From Cytophagaceae bacterium (GTDB lineage Bacteria; Bacteroidota; Bacteroidia; Cytophagales; Spirosomataceae): a stretch of 13,764 nt of DNA. The stretch covers positions 1 to 13,764 of the forward strand of contig JAIXRT010000199.1 of assembly GCA_027485075.1 (NCBI GenBank). The letters run 5' to 3'. The notes under the pieces are model-generated. The model ran no database searches and was not told the origin of the DNA. It saw only the letters and a program-made list of their open reading frames with translations. The position numbers and the translations under genes are program-made. Below, in pieces: positions 1 to 7,225 of the stretch. How positions within the stretch are numbered: the stretch's first letter is position 1; every line of letters begins with the position of its first letter.

Positions 1-556
1 CCTGAATCAAAATATCTTGTTCATCTCCTTTGGCATATTCCATGGAGATATCAAAAAACTCATTATTGTCAAAAATCCCCGTATCCATCAGCTCATATTC
101 GGGCTCATGGCGCGTCCGTTTCCGACTCTCATCGATCAACCTTTGATAGGGAAATGTTTGCTGCGGATACTTATACAGCATTTTTTGATAAGAGTGCGTT
201 GGCGTTGAATCCTGATAATAATATAGTTCTTTTACATCCTCGCCATGATTCGATTCACTACCAGTCAAACCAAAAAATCGCTCTTTTAATATATGATCCC
301 GGTGATTCCAAAATGCAAACGAGAAACATACATGCTGTTTATTATCTGAAATTCCACCGATTCCCTCCTCACCCCAGCGGTAAGCTTTCGAGCGAGCCAT
401 GTCATGTGATATGGTATTCCACGCATTTCCGTCAACCGAATAATCCTCTCGAACCGTGCCCCACTGACGCTCAGTCAAATAAGGACCCCACTTTTTCCAG
501 CCTTTATTATCGTTGCGAAGACTTAATCGTTCCCGTTCGGCTCCTTGATTGGACAT
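1..556 (-). CDS. GH63-like glucosidase (MGH1-like glycoside hydrolase), N-terminal part, runs off left edge
   Basis: Reading the minus strand from the ATG at 556 gives 185 codons without a stop to the window edge, so only the N-terminus is visible. The sequence opens with a basic/acidic helix and '[20 protein letters not shown]', then '[14 protein letters not shown]', '[20 protein letters not shown]', '[18 protein letters not shown]', '[10 protein letters not shown]' and '[17 protein letters not shown]'. From memory these match the N-terminal beta-sandwich of bacterial GH63-related (mannosyl-oligosaccharide-glucosidase-like) proteins of roughly 850-900 residues; about a fifth would be present here. 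The catalytic (alpha/alpha)6 barrel lies outside the window, so activity cannot be judged. No signal peptide is seen, suggesting a cytoplasmic enzyme acting on alpha-glucosides. It is divergent from the DUF885 gene, and a TATATTTG -7-like site lies 38 nt upstream of its ATG. The family is fairly sure; the substrate is not. Confidence 0.85.
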   Translation of the reverse strand, partial: MSNQGAERERLSLRNDNKGWKKWGPYLTERQWGTVREDYSVDGNAWNTISHDMARSKAYRWGEEGIGGISDNKQHVCFSFAFWNHRDHILKERFFGLTGSESNHGEDVKELYYYQDSTPTHSYQKMLYKYPQQTFPYQRLIDESRKRTRHEPEYELMDTGIFDNNEFFDISMEYAKGDEQDILIQ

Positions 557-594
557 AAATTTAAAATGCTTAGGTGGTATGTGTATACAAGCTA

Positions 595-602
595 CAAATA
601 TA
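595..602 (-). promoter_or_regulatory. Candidate Bacteroidota -7 promoter element for the GH63-like gene
   Basis: The minus strand reads TATATTTG, an exact match to the Bacteroidota -7 consensus TAnnTTTG, 38 nt upstream of the ATG at 556. No clear TTTG (-33) box is seen at the usual spacing; TTAC at 17 nt is the best remnant. Short AT-rich motifs occur by chance, so this is a candidate only. Confidence 0.4.
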
Positions 603-677
603 AAATTTTTGAGGGAAAAGTAATTTGGAGAAAAAGGACATTTGAAATCCCATATAGCAGTTCTTCCGCTTTCTCAT

Positions 678-685
678 TATATTCG
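678..685 (+). promoter_or_regulatory. Weak candidate -7 element before the DUF885 gene
   Basis: TATATTCG differs by one base from TAnnTTTG and ends 18 nt before the ATG at 704. No TTTG box is found 17-23 nt upstream. It is the best plus-strand candidate in the 147-bp divergent intergenic region, but weak. Confidence 0.2.
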
Positions 686-703
686 AAATTCAAAATCAAC
701 AAA

Positions 704-2458
704 ATGAAAAAACTCACCTATTTAATTTGCCTATTGGCATTTACGGCATGCCAAAGCGGAGACGCAAAAAAAGAACTTGCCACACTCGTAGATACCTATT
801 ATGAGGAACAGTTAAAGTTAAATCCCGTTTCAGCTACGGCCAATGGCGACAACCGCTATAATGATCAGTTGAATATTGATTTCACAGACGGACATCGTGC
901 CAAAATCAAGGCCTTACTCGAGCAGACACAAACTAGTTTAGCGAAAATCAATCGCGATAAATTGGATGCCAATGATCAAATCACGTTTGACATCTTGAAG
1001 CGCGATATTGAATTAGGTCTGGAAGGTTTGACTTTCCCAGATAATTTGATGCCGCTAAACCAGTTTTACGGTTTTCATTTAACGTTTGCCCAACTAGGCA
1101 GCGGATCCGTTTTGCAACCATTTGCTACAAAAAAGGATTATGAGAATTGGGAAAAACGGATGCACGTCGGAGCGGCGTATATGGATTCGAGTATTGTCTA
1201 TTTCAGAAGAGGTATCGCAGCCAATGTCGTTTTACCGAAAGCCTTAGTGGAAAAAATAATTCCTCAATTGCAATCCTTCCAGGTAGAGGACGTTAAAAAA
1301 AGCACGTTTTACGGCCCTTTAACGAATTTTCCAAAGGATTTCACCGAGGCAGATAAAGCTAAATTCACCAAAGAATACACGCAGATTATTCAATCCGAAA
1401 TCATCCCGGCGTACCGTCGGCTTGCCCAATTTATCCAAACGGAATACTTACCTAAATCGCGGCCAACCACCGGTATATCGGCGATTCCGAATGGAGCAGC
1501 ATACTACCAATACTTGATTAAAGTCTTGACCACAACGAATAAGCCTGCAGATGAAATTTACCAAACAGGTTTGGCGGAAGTAAAGCGTATTCGAACTGAA
1601 ATGGAAAAAACAAAGGAGGCAGTAGGCTTCAAAGGGACCCTGGCTGAATTCTTTAATCACATGAAAACGGATCCTAGCTTTTATCCATACAAAACGCCGG
1701 CAGAGGTTTTAGCTGCTTTTCATGCGATTCACAAAAAGATGGAGCCGTCATTGAAAACGATGTTTGGTCGAGTACCGAAGACCCCATTTGAGATTCGTCA
1801 AACAGAGGCATTCCGTGCAGCATCAGCATCCGCAGAATATTTCCAAGGATCTGAAGATGGTAAAAGACCAGGCATTTTCTATGTGCCTATTTTAGACGCG
1901 AAGAAATTCAATGTCACGTCTGGCATGGAAAGTTTATTTCTACATGAAGCCATTCCAGGTCACCATTATCAAATTAGTTTACAGCAAGAAAATGGCGATT
2001 TGCCAAAGTTCCGTCGGTTTGGAGGTAATTCAGCCTATGCTGAGGGATGGGCATTATATACCGAAAGTCTAGGTAAGGAATTAGGGCTATACACAGATCC
2101 ATACCAATACATGGGCGCTTTAGGTGATGAGATGCACCGGGCGATTCGCCTAGTCGTAGACGCAGGAATGCACTCCAAGAATATGACCCGCGAAGAAGCC
2201 ATCAAGTATATGATGGATAACGAACCATTGAGCGAAGAAGGGACCATTGCTGAGATTGAGCGTTACATGGCAATCCCAGCGCAAGCACTTTCCTATAAAA
2301 TCGGAGCATTGAAAATTCGTGAAATTCGTGCGCGTTTGAGCAAAGACTTAGGTCCGAAATTCAAGCTTTCCGATTTTCATGATGAAATCCTGAAAGATGG
2401 CAACATGCCATTGGACGTGATGGAAAACAAGATGAGCCGTTGGGCAAAGAGTTTGTAG
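704..2458 (+). CDS. DUF885 family lipoprotein, predicted zinc peptidase-like
   Basis: A 584-residue protein. The ATG at 704 is chosen over in-frame upstream starts because it begins a lipoprotein signal peptide: MKK, a hydrophobic stretch (LTYLICLLAF), then TAC followed by QSGD, giving a lipobox cysteine at about residue 17. The 53 residues that an upstream start would add look like non-coding sequence. The body matches the DUF885 family, usually about 550-620 residues. The hallmark HExxPGHH motif is at residues 414-421 (HEAIPGHH), followed by EGWALY at 447-452, whose Glu is a probable third metal ligand. By family knowledge these are gluzincin-like metallopeptidases, but the substrate is unknown. 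The lipobox predicts a lipidated protein outside the cytoplasm. The C-terminus (GNMPLDVMENKM) is typical of the family, so the gene looks intact. A palindromic repeat cluster follows it directly. Confidence 0.9.
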   Translation: MKKLTYLICLLAFTACQSGDAKKELATLVDTYYEEQLKLNPVSATANGDNRYNDQLNIDFTDGHRAKIKALLEQTQTSLAKINRDKLDANDQITFDILKRDIELGLEGLTFPDNLMPLNQFYGFHLTFAQLGSGSVLQPFATKKDYENWEKRMHVGAAYMDSSIVYFRRGIAANVVLPKALVEKIIPQLQSFQVEDVKKSTFYGPLTNFPKDFTEADKAKFTKEYTQIIQSEIIPAYRRLAQFIQTEYLPKSRPTTGISAIPNGAAYYQYLIKVLTTTNKPADEIYQTGLAEVKRIRTEMEKTKEAVGFKGTLAEFFNHMKTDPSFYPYKTPAEVLAAFHAIHKKMEPSLKTMFGRVPKTPFEIRQTEAFRAASASAEYFQGSEDGKRPGIFYVPILDAKKFNVTSGMESLFLHEAIPGHHYQISLQQENGDLPKFRRFGGNSAYAEGWALYTESLGKELGLYTDPYQYMGALGDEMHRAIRLVVDAGMHSKNMTREEAIKYMMDNEPLSEEGTIAEIERYMAIPAQALSYKIGALKIREIRARLSKDLGPKFKLSDFHDEILKDGNMPLDVMENKMSRWAKSL

Positions 2459-2475
2459 CCATTTCCCTTTAGCAA

Positions 2476-2621
2476 ACATGTAGAGACGCGATACTTCGCG
2501 TCTTTACAAAACCAACATGTAGAGACGCGATACTTCGCGTCTTCACTAAACCAACATGTAGAGACGCGATACCTCGCGTCTCTACACGAAGCAAGACGCG
2601 AAGTATCGCGTCTCTACATAA
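2476..2621. repeat. Cluster of four 28-bp palindromic REP/MITE-like repeats (three direct, one inverted)
   Basis: The unit is a 12-bp inverted repeat, GTAGAGACGCGA and TCGCGTCTCTAC, around a 4-nt loop. Direct copies lie at 2480-2507, 2519-2546 and 2558-2585, an exact 39-bp period with CCAACAT-like spacers. A fourth copy is inverted at 2590-2617 (loop AGTA instead of TACT), with its outer left-arm bases degenerate. Copy 3 has a perfect stem; copy 1 has one G-U pair; copy 2 has one G-U and one mismatch. Between the DUF885 stop and the GSCFA ATG, they could act as terminators or mRNA stabilisers when transcribed, although no T tract follows. Similar GTAGAGACG...CGTCTCTAC palindromes are, from memory, dispersed in Bacteroidota and cyanobacterial genomes. 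Confidence 0.9.
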
Positions 2622-2627
2622 TTTTAT

Positions 2628-3593
2628 ATGATCAATCTAACCACAACATTCACTATCCCGCGCTCGCCCTATTTGATTCGTCCCAACAGCCGAATACTTT
2701 GTATCGGATCATGCTTTGCAGAAAACATGGGACAGCGGCTAGCTGATTTACCTTTAGAAGTTTCTAATCAAGCTTTAGGAACGCTGTTTCATCCTTTGAA
2801 TATTCTCAGAGGCTTGAGTCCACAAAACCTGCAGCACTCAGATTTGTATAAACAAGGTCATTTATATGTCCATCCCGATTTCCATTCGCAATTCATGGGT
2901 GAAAATCCGGAGGAGTTTATAGCATCATTGACCGAGATCAAAGCGAAAACCTTAGCGTATTTAGCCTCAAGTCAATACCTGATTATCACCTGGGGAACGG
3001 CCTTTTATTATGAAGATCAGGTGCTGGGTAGGGCGATTGCCAACTGCCATAAACAGGCTGCTTCGCGATTCATCAAAAAGCAGAGTACCGTGGATGAAAT
3101 CTGTTTGGCTTACAAAAATTTCATACTTAAAAATCCGCATCTCAAAATTATTATTAGCGTGTCGCCCGTACGACATACACGCGATGGGATGCCAGAAAAT
3201 GCGGTCTCCAAAGCAACGCTTCGATTAGCCGCGGATATCTTAGTGAGCAAATTTCCTGACCAGGTAATGTATTTTCCTGCCTTTGAAATTATGCTGGATG
3301 AATTACGTGATTATCGTTTTTATCAAACCGATATGATTCATCCGACGGACCAAGCAATCGAATATATTTACAAGCGATTCAAACAAACACACTTTGAAGA
3401 TGGCCTCATCGAAATAGCAAAAAGGTGGCAAGAAATGATCGCAACCATTCATCATCGGCCGCATCTTTTGCAATATCCACAACATTGTGAAATATTAAGG
3501 CGACTCAGAAAGGAAATTGAAATGGATCAATCAGGTCTGGATAAGTCCAAGCTTTACGCAAAAATAGACCAGCAAATATTGGCCTTATCTTGA
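2628..3593 (+). CDS. GSCFA domain protein (SGNH-hydrolase-like)
   Basis: A 321-residue protein starting at the ATG at 2628, 11 nt after the last palindromic repeat. The family-naming motif appears as CIGSCFAENMG with GSCFA at residues 27-31. A second conserved block, SVSPVRHTRDG, is at about 177-187, and YQTDMIHPTDQA near 232-243 supplies a D-x-x-H pair (D235, H238). By family knowledge GSCFA proteins belong to the SGNH/GDSL hydrolase clan, with the motif Ser as nucleophile and the Asp/His pair near the C-terminal third. The natural substrate is unknown; an esterase or acyl-transfer role is inferred. There is no signal peptide, so it is probably cytoplasmic. Length is as expected for Bacteroidota members. 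It precedes mrp by 42 nt, but mrp has its own candidate promoter, so co-transcription is uncertain. Confidence 0.9.
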   Translation: MINLTTTFTIPRSPYLIRPNSRILCIGSCFAENMGQRLADLPLEVSNQALGTLFHPLNILRGLSPQNLQHSDLYKQGHLYVHPDFHSQFMGENPEEFIASLTEIKAKTLAYLASSQYLIITWGTAFYYEDQVLGRAIANCHKQAASRFIKKQSTVDEICLAYKNFILKNPHLKIIISVSPVRHTRDGMPENAVSKATLRLAADILVSKFPDQVMYFPAFEIMLDELRDYRFYQTDMIHPTDQAIEYIYKRFKQTHFEDGLIEIAKRWQEMIATIHHRPHLLQYPQHCEILRRLRKEIEMDQSGLDKSKLYAKIDQQILALS

Positions 3594-3603
3594 TAGAATG
3601 ACG

Positions 3604-3611
3604 TATATTTG
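3604..3611 (+). promoter_or_regulatory. Candidate -7 promoter element for the mrp operon
   Basis: TATATTTG matches TAnnTTTG exactly and lies 24 nt before the ATG at 3636. ATTG, one base off the TTTG -33 box, is 22 nt upstream, inside the end of the GSCFA gene. A purine-rich AAAGGAAAG at 3620-3628 between this site and the ATG may be the ribosome binding site. Confidence 0.45.
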
Positions 3612-3635
3612 GCGTTTCAAAGGAAAGCAAGTTAT

Positions 3636-4706
3636 ATGGGTGAATTGAGTGTTACGAAAGAGATTATCATCGGTGCCTTGAGCACGGTACAAGAGCCAGA
3701 TTTGAAAAAGGATTTGGTGACCTTGAATATGATTAAAGATGTGGAATTGGGTGTCGGTGAAGTCCGATTTACCGTTGTATTAACCACCCCAGCCTGTCCT
3801 TTAAAAGAAAAAATTCGAAAAGATTGTGAGGACGCCATTCATAATTTGGTCCATCCAGATTTAAAAGTGGTGATCAATATGACCGCTGAAGTGACAACAC
3901 TCCAGCAACAAGACCCCTTGATTCCAGGTGTTAAGAATGTGATTGCCGTTGCTTCTGGAAAAGGTGGCGTGGGAAAATCAACAGTTACAGCTAATCTAGC
4001 GATGGCCCTTAAAAAGGCAGGTGCCAAAGTAGGTATTTTAGATGCGGACATCTCAGGTCCGTCTATTCCTGTGATGTTTGGCGCTGAAGATATGCAACCC
4101 TTGGTCCAAGAAGTGAATGGAAAAAATCGCATTCAGCCGATTAACCAATACGGCATCAAACTCATTTCGATGGGTTTCTTGGCGCCTACCGAGAGTCCAG
4201 TACCTTGGCGCGGGCCGATGATGACGCAAGCTTTACGTCAGTTTTTTGGCGATACCAATTGGGAAGATTTAGATTATTTACTCATCGATTTACCTCCGGG
4301 AACTTCAGATATACATTTGACATTGGTCCAATTGATTAAGTTGACCGGTGCCGTTATCGTCACTACGCCCCAAAAAGTTGCCTTATCAGATGCGACCAAA
4401 GGTTTACAGTTTTTCAAACAGGCAGGAATTAATGTGCCAATTTTGGGATTGGTAGAAAATATGGCTTATTTCACACCGGCTGAATTGCCGCAAAATAAGT
4501 ATTACTTGTTTGGCCAAGACGGAGGGAAAGCTCTTGCTGCGAAATACAATGTACCTTTCTTAGGTGAAGTGCCTTTGGTACAAGCGATTCGTGAAGCAGG
4601 TGATTCTGGAAAACCGATTGCCGCAGATAATAGTCCAAGTGCGGAAGCATTTACGTCTATTGCAGCGAGTTTAGCCCAACAAATTGCGATTACTAACGCA
4701 CAATAA
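3636..4706 (+). CDS. mrp: Mrp/NBP35-family Fe-S cluster carrier ATPase
   Basis: A 356-residue protein. The ATG at 3636 (MGELSVTKE) is preferred over an in-frame TTG at 3609, because the TTG lies inside the candidate -7 element and AAAGGAAAG sits just upstream of the ATG. Residues 1 to about 88 form a MIP18/DUF59 domain, including the TTPACPLKEKI block at about 50-60. A P-loop NTPase of the Mrp/ParA type follows: a deviant Walker A GKGGVGKST at 108-116, then DADISGPSIPVMFG, WRGPMMTQALRQF and LLIDLPPGTSDIHLT. Family members bind a [4Fe-4S] cluster and pass it to apoproteins in the cytoplasm. After ENMAYFTP the protein continues with AELPQNKYYLFG and lacks the CxxC that bridges the cluster in classical Mrp/ApbC dimers, as I recall for many Bacteroidota homologues. 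A NifU-like scaffold gene starts 4 nt downstream, supporting the Fe-S role. Confidence 0.95.
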   Translation: MGELSVTKEIIIGALSTVQEPDLKKDLVTLNMIKDVELGVGEVRFTVVLTTPACPLKEKIRKDCEDAIHNLVHPDLKVVINMTAEVTTLQQQDPLIPGVKNVIAVASGKGGVGKSTVTANLAMALKKAGAKVGILDADISGPSIPVMFGAEDMQPLVQEVNGKNRIQPINQYGIKLISMGFLAPTESPVPWRGPMMTQALRQFFGDTNWEDLDYLLIDLPPGTSDIHLTLVQLIKLTGAVIVTTPQKVALSDATKGLQFFKQAGINVPILGLVENMAYFTPAELPQNKYYLFGQDGGKALAAKYNVPFLGEVPLVQAIREAGDSGKPIAADNSPSAEAFTSIAASLAQQIAITNAQ

Positions 4707-4710
4707 CAAC

Positions 4711-4956
4711 ATGGAAAATCATCCTTTATACGCGAAAGTTCAAGGTGCACTCGATAGCATTCGTCCCTATTTAGTGGCCGATGGAGGCAATGTGGAGATT
4801 GTTGAAATTTCAGCAGACAATGTGTTAAAGCTGGCTTTAGTAGGCAATTGCCAATCATGCAATATGTCGGCCATGACCTTTCGTGCAGGAATCGAAGAAG
4901 CTATCAAGCGCGAAGTGCCTGAAATCGTTTCCGTAGAAGAAATTAAAGACCTATGA
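4711..4956 (+). CDS. NifU C-terminal-domain (Nfu-type) Fe-S scaffold protein
   Basis: An 81-residue single-domain protein. The ATG at 4711 lies 4 nt after the mrp stop; an upstream in-frame start would overlap mrp and add nothing conserved. The sequence has the Nfu features: an N-terminal helix, RPYLVADGGNVEIVEI (18-33), and the cluster-binding C47-x-x-C50 in GNCQSCNMSAMT, followed by the helix RAGIEEAIKREVPEI. The two cysteines, paired across a dimer, hold a [4Fe-4S] cluster that is handed to targets. The flanking residues (NCQSCNMSA) differ from the commoner GACGSCPSS, but the CxxC is intact. Its stop overlaps the next gene by 4 bp (ATGA), suggesting translational coupling. With Mrp immediately upstream it is probably part of an Fe-S assembly and transfer pair. 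Confidence 0.93.
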   Translation: MENHPLYAKVQGALDSIRPYLVADGGNVEIVEISADNVLKLALVGNCQSCNMSAMTFRAGIEEAIKREVPEIVSVEEIKDL

Positions 4957-6644
4957 TGCGGATTGGAATTTTTTTTGGAGGCCAAGCACGTGAACGCGAA
5001 ATAAGCTTTGCGGGTGGAAAGACGGCGATGGCGCACATCAATAAAGCATTATTTACGCCTGTTCCGGTCTTTGTGGACGGTTTAGGAAATTTCATATTAA
5101 TTAAGGAGGAGTTGATTTATCAAGAATCGATTCGAAACTTCTTCCCTCCTGCCAAATACCAAACAGCTCCATTTTCGGTTTACACGGAATCATTGACTGA
5201 TTTGAGTGATTATGATGCTATGATTGCATCGATTGGCAAAAAGATTAGCCCAGCTGAGTTTTCGGCTCATTTTGATTTTGCATTCATCGCCATGCATGGC
5301 CCTGGTGCAGAAGATGGTAGTATCCAAGGTTTATTAGAATGGTATAATATCCCCTATTCAGGGCCAAGTGTCCTAGGTTCGGCGATTGGAATCGATAAAG
5401 CCAAACAAAATCTTTGGTTGGAAAAGAGTGTCGGTTTAGATAAAAAGTATTTTGTGTTACAGCGTGCCGACTATGAATCATATGGACGGGAGACGCTTTT
5501 TGAACAAGTTAAAAAAGCCATTGGTATTCCATTTGTGGCGAAAGCGCCGCATCAAGGATCGTCGATTGGCTTGGCATTTGTGAAGCAAGATTCCTTAGAT
5601 GATTTTGATCAAGCGATCAAAAAATGTCTTTTTATACAGGAAATTCAACGGACGGATTGGTTGACGTATTCAGAAGATGAACAAGTCGCTTTGCTACAAA
5701 AAATGGTGAATTTGGATGAGGGAATTGGATTCCCTGTTCGATTTAATCACCAAATCTACGCGCATCCTGCCGCATTATTAACAGATTTACGGGAGTACTT
5801 TACGCACACGGTAACTAAAGCAAGTATTCATTCGATTCATTCGGAAGACGCGGTTTTGTTGGAGGCCTTTGTGAATGGAAATGAATTCAGTTGCGGAGTG
5901 ATTCAAACACCTCGTGGTGAGGCAGTTGCATTACCTCCTACGGAAATTGTCATCGACGAATCGGTCGAAGTATTTGACTTCAATGCGAAATATAAATCAA
6001 AACTGACGCGTAAGCGCATTCCGATGGATGCTTCGCTAAGTCATTTGCAACTCATTCAGGAGCAAGTGAAGCAGGCTTTTGATGATTTGGGTTTTGGTGT
6101 ATGTACGCGCATTGATGGTTTTTTACGTGCGGATGGCGTGATTGTATTACATGATCCTAATACGATTCCAGGGATGTCACCTTCCTCATTGATCTTCAAA
6201 CAAATGGCTGAAATAGGCCTTACGGTTACAGATTCCATCACCTATTTCATTCGTCAATCGATTCGGGAAAGACTACGTACGGGAAAAAATTACCATACGT
6301 TCCGAAAATTATTGGAGGGTTTAGATGCTGAAATCAAGCGTGTTTTAGCTGAAAAAGCTTCGCAAACACCTGTAAAAATCAGTATTGACTCTGATGATTT
6401 AGAAGCAAGTTTCGAATCAGCACGCGCACAAGCCGCATCATTTGCTGCGCAAGGAAATGTGGCATATCAAGTGGTGATGCCGGTAGAAATGGAGGAAGGG
6501 ACGGTTGACTTTCCTGTTCATGTAGCACAATTAGCCAAAGAAAGTGGCAAAGAATTTTTTGAAAGTATTCATGCAGGTGTTCATCCACTGATTGCGCATA
6601 CGCGTCAGGCCGGTGCTGAAATCACTGCTTTTTTTACGCATTAA
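4953..6644 (+). CDS. D-alanine-D-alanine ligase-like ATP-grasp protein with insertion and C-terminal extension
   Basis: A 563-residue protein starting at the ATG at 4953, overlapping the NifU-like stop by 4 bp. Ddl features occur in order: IFFGGQAREREISFAGG (6-22), AMHGPGAEDGSIQGLLEW (113-130), IPYSGPSVLGSAIGIDKAK (133-151), PFVAKAPHQGSSIGLA (193-208), LEAFVNGNEFSCGV (303-316), FNAKYKSK (343-350), TRIDGFL (385-391) and LHDPNTIPGMSPSS (399-412). Classical Ddl is about 300-370 residues. The excess is an insertion of about 80 residues (roughly 218-300) before LEAFVNG and about 125 residues after the ATP-grasp core. The usual NEIN metal-binding motif reads HDPN, so the Glu ligand is replaced by Asp401; D388 and N403 are kept. 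Formation of D-Ala-D-Ala for peptidoglycan is possible, but another D-amino-acid or carboxylate-amine ligation is equally compatible. It sits between Fe-S and thiol genes, not in a mur cluster. Confidence 0.85.
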   Translation: MMRIGIFFGGQAREREISFAGGKTAMAHINKALFTPVPVFVDGLGNFILIKEELIYQESIRNFFPPAKYQTAPFSVYTESLTDLSDYDAMIASIGKKISPAEFSAHFDFAFIAMHGPGAEDGSIQGLLEWYNIPYSGPSVLGSAIGIDKAKQNLWLEKSVGLDKKYFVLQRADYESYGRETLFEQVKKAIGIPFVAKAPHQGSSIGLAFVKQDSLDDFDQAIKKCLFIQEIQRTDWLTYSEDEQVALLQKMVNLDEGIGFPVRFNHQIYAHPAALLTDLREYFTHTVTKASIHSIHSEDAVLLEAFVNGNEFSCGVIQTPRGEAVALPPTEIVIDESVEVFDFNAKYKSKLTRKRIPMDASLSHLQLIQEQVKQAFDDLGFGVCTRIDGFLRADGVIVLHDPNTIPGMSPSSLIFKQMAEIGLTVTDSITYFIRQSIRERLRTGKNYHTFRKLLEGLDAEIKRVLAEKASQTPVKISIDSDDLEASFESARAQAASFAAQGNVAYQVVMPVEMEEGTVDFPVHVAQLAKESGKEFFESIHAGVHPLIAHTRQAGAEITAFFTH

Positions 6645-6645
6645 T

Positions 6646-7167
6646 ATGGAATTAAATCCGTTGCAATATCCGATCGGCAAATTTGCTGCTCCCGAAATTA
6701 TCACTCCAGCATTGCGTCTAGAGTGGATTCAAACCATTGCGGATTTACCAGGCCAACTGGCCATTTTATTAGACGGAGTAGATGAGACTTTGTTGGAAAA
6801 ACCTTACCGAGAAGGTGGGTGGTCGGCCCGTAAAGTAATCCATCATCTATACGATAGCCACATCAATAGTTACATACGTTTCAAGATGGCGTTGACAGAG
6901 GATAACCCAACGATCAAACCTTACGATGAAAACACGTGGGCTGAGATGCCGGATGGTAATGAGGCTCCGATCGCCTGGTCAATTGAAGGCATTAAATACA
7001 TTCACTTACGTTGGGTTTACCTAATGGAAACGATGGAAGAATTAGACTGGTCGCGCACCTATTTTCATCCAGAACGTGGGATAACATATCGACTAGACCG
7101 TGTGCTAGGTATTTATGCTTGGCATTGCGTGCATCACTTGAAGCATATTCAATCAGTATTGAAGTAA
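6646..7167 (+). CDS. DinB-superfamily YfiT/BstA-like protein, putative bacillithiol transferase
   Basis: A 173-residue protein. The ATG at 6646 is 1 nt after the Ddl-like stop; an in-frame upstream start would overlap that gene by 18 codons and is rejected. It is a four-helix DinB/YfiT-type protein of typical length. Metal-ligand blocks are WSARKVIHHLYDSH (59-72) and YAWHCVHHLKHI (158-168). H67, H160 and H164 fall at the same numbers as the nickel/zinc ligands I recall for Bacillus subtilis YfiT (BstA). By family knowledge such proteins are metal-dependent, and BstA is reported to transfer bacillithiol to electrophiles. Whether this host makes bacillithiol cannot be seen here, so the thiol partner is inferred. 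It is the last gene of the mrp operon and ends exactly where a terminator-like hairpin begins. Confidence 0.85.
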   Translation: MELNPLQYPIGKFAAPEIITPALRLEWIQTIADLPGQLAILLDGVDETLLEKPYREGGWSARKVIHHLYDSHINSYIRFKMALTEDNPTIKPYDENTWAEMPDGNEAPIAWSIEGIKYIHLRWVYLMETMEELDWSRTYFHPERGITYRLDRVLGIYAWHCVHHLKHIQSVLK

Positions 7168-7225
7168 GAGGTAAGAATTAAGAAGTGAGAGTAAAAAATC
7201 AACCTCTTACCTCTCACCTCTTTTT
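7166..7225 (+). terminator. Purine/pyrimidine-rich hairpin with T tract, end of the mrp operon
   Basis: The arms at 7166-7186 (AAGAGGTAAGA...) and 7202-7222 (...CTCTCACCTCTT) pair over 21 positions with four mismatches around a 15-nt loop. TTTTT at 7221-7225 closes it on the plus strand. The 5' arm begins inside the stop codon of the BstA-like gene. The 3' arm contains the stop codon (7214-7216) of the convergent small minus-strand gene. Function as a rho-independent terminator is inferred. The GGTAAGAG/GTGAGAG composition also resembles repeats dispersed in Bacteroidota genomes. Confidence 0.6.

Noticed and set aside
190..240. Possible frameshift in the GH63-like gene near position 215
   Set aside because: A first reading suggested an extra base, but careful base-by-base reverse complementing gives a continuous frame ([14 protein letters not shown]), so there is no frameshift.
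154..558. Plus-strand reading frame of 134 codons at the left end
   Set aside because: It is the antisense shadow of the conserved GH63-like N-terminus on the minus strand, and its own sequence shows no recognisable motif.
545..703. N-terminal extension of the DUF885 protein starting at 545
   Set aside because: The 53 extra residues show no family similarity and would bury the lipoprotein signal peptide that starts cleanly at 704.
2476..2621. CRISPR array
   Set aside because: The 39-bp period and direct copies mimic one, but the spacers are only 11 nt and nearly identical, one copy is inverted, and no cas genes are nearby.
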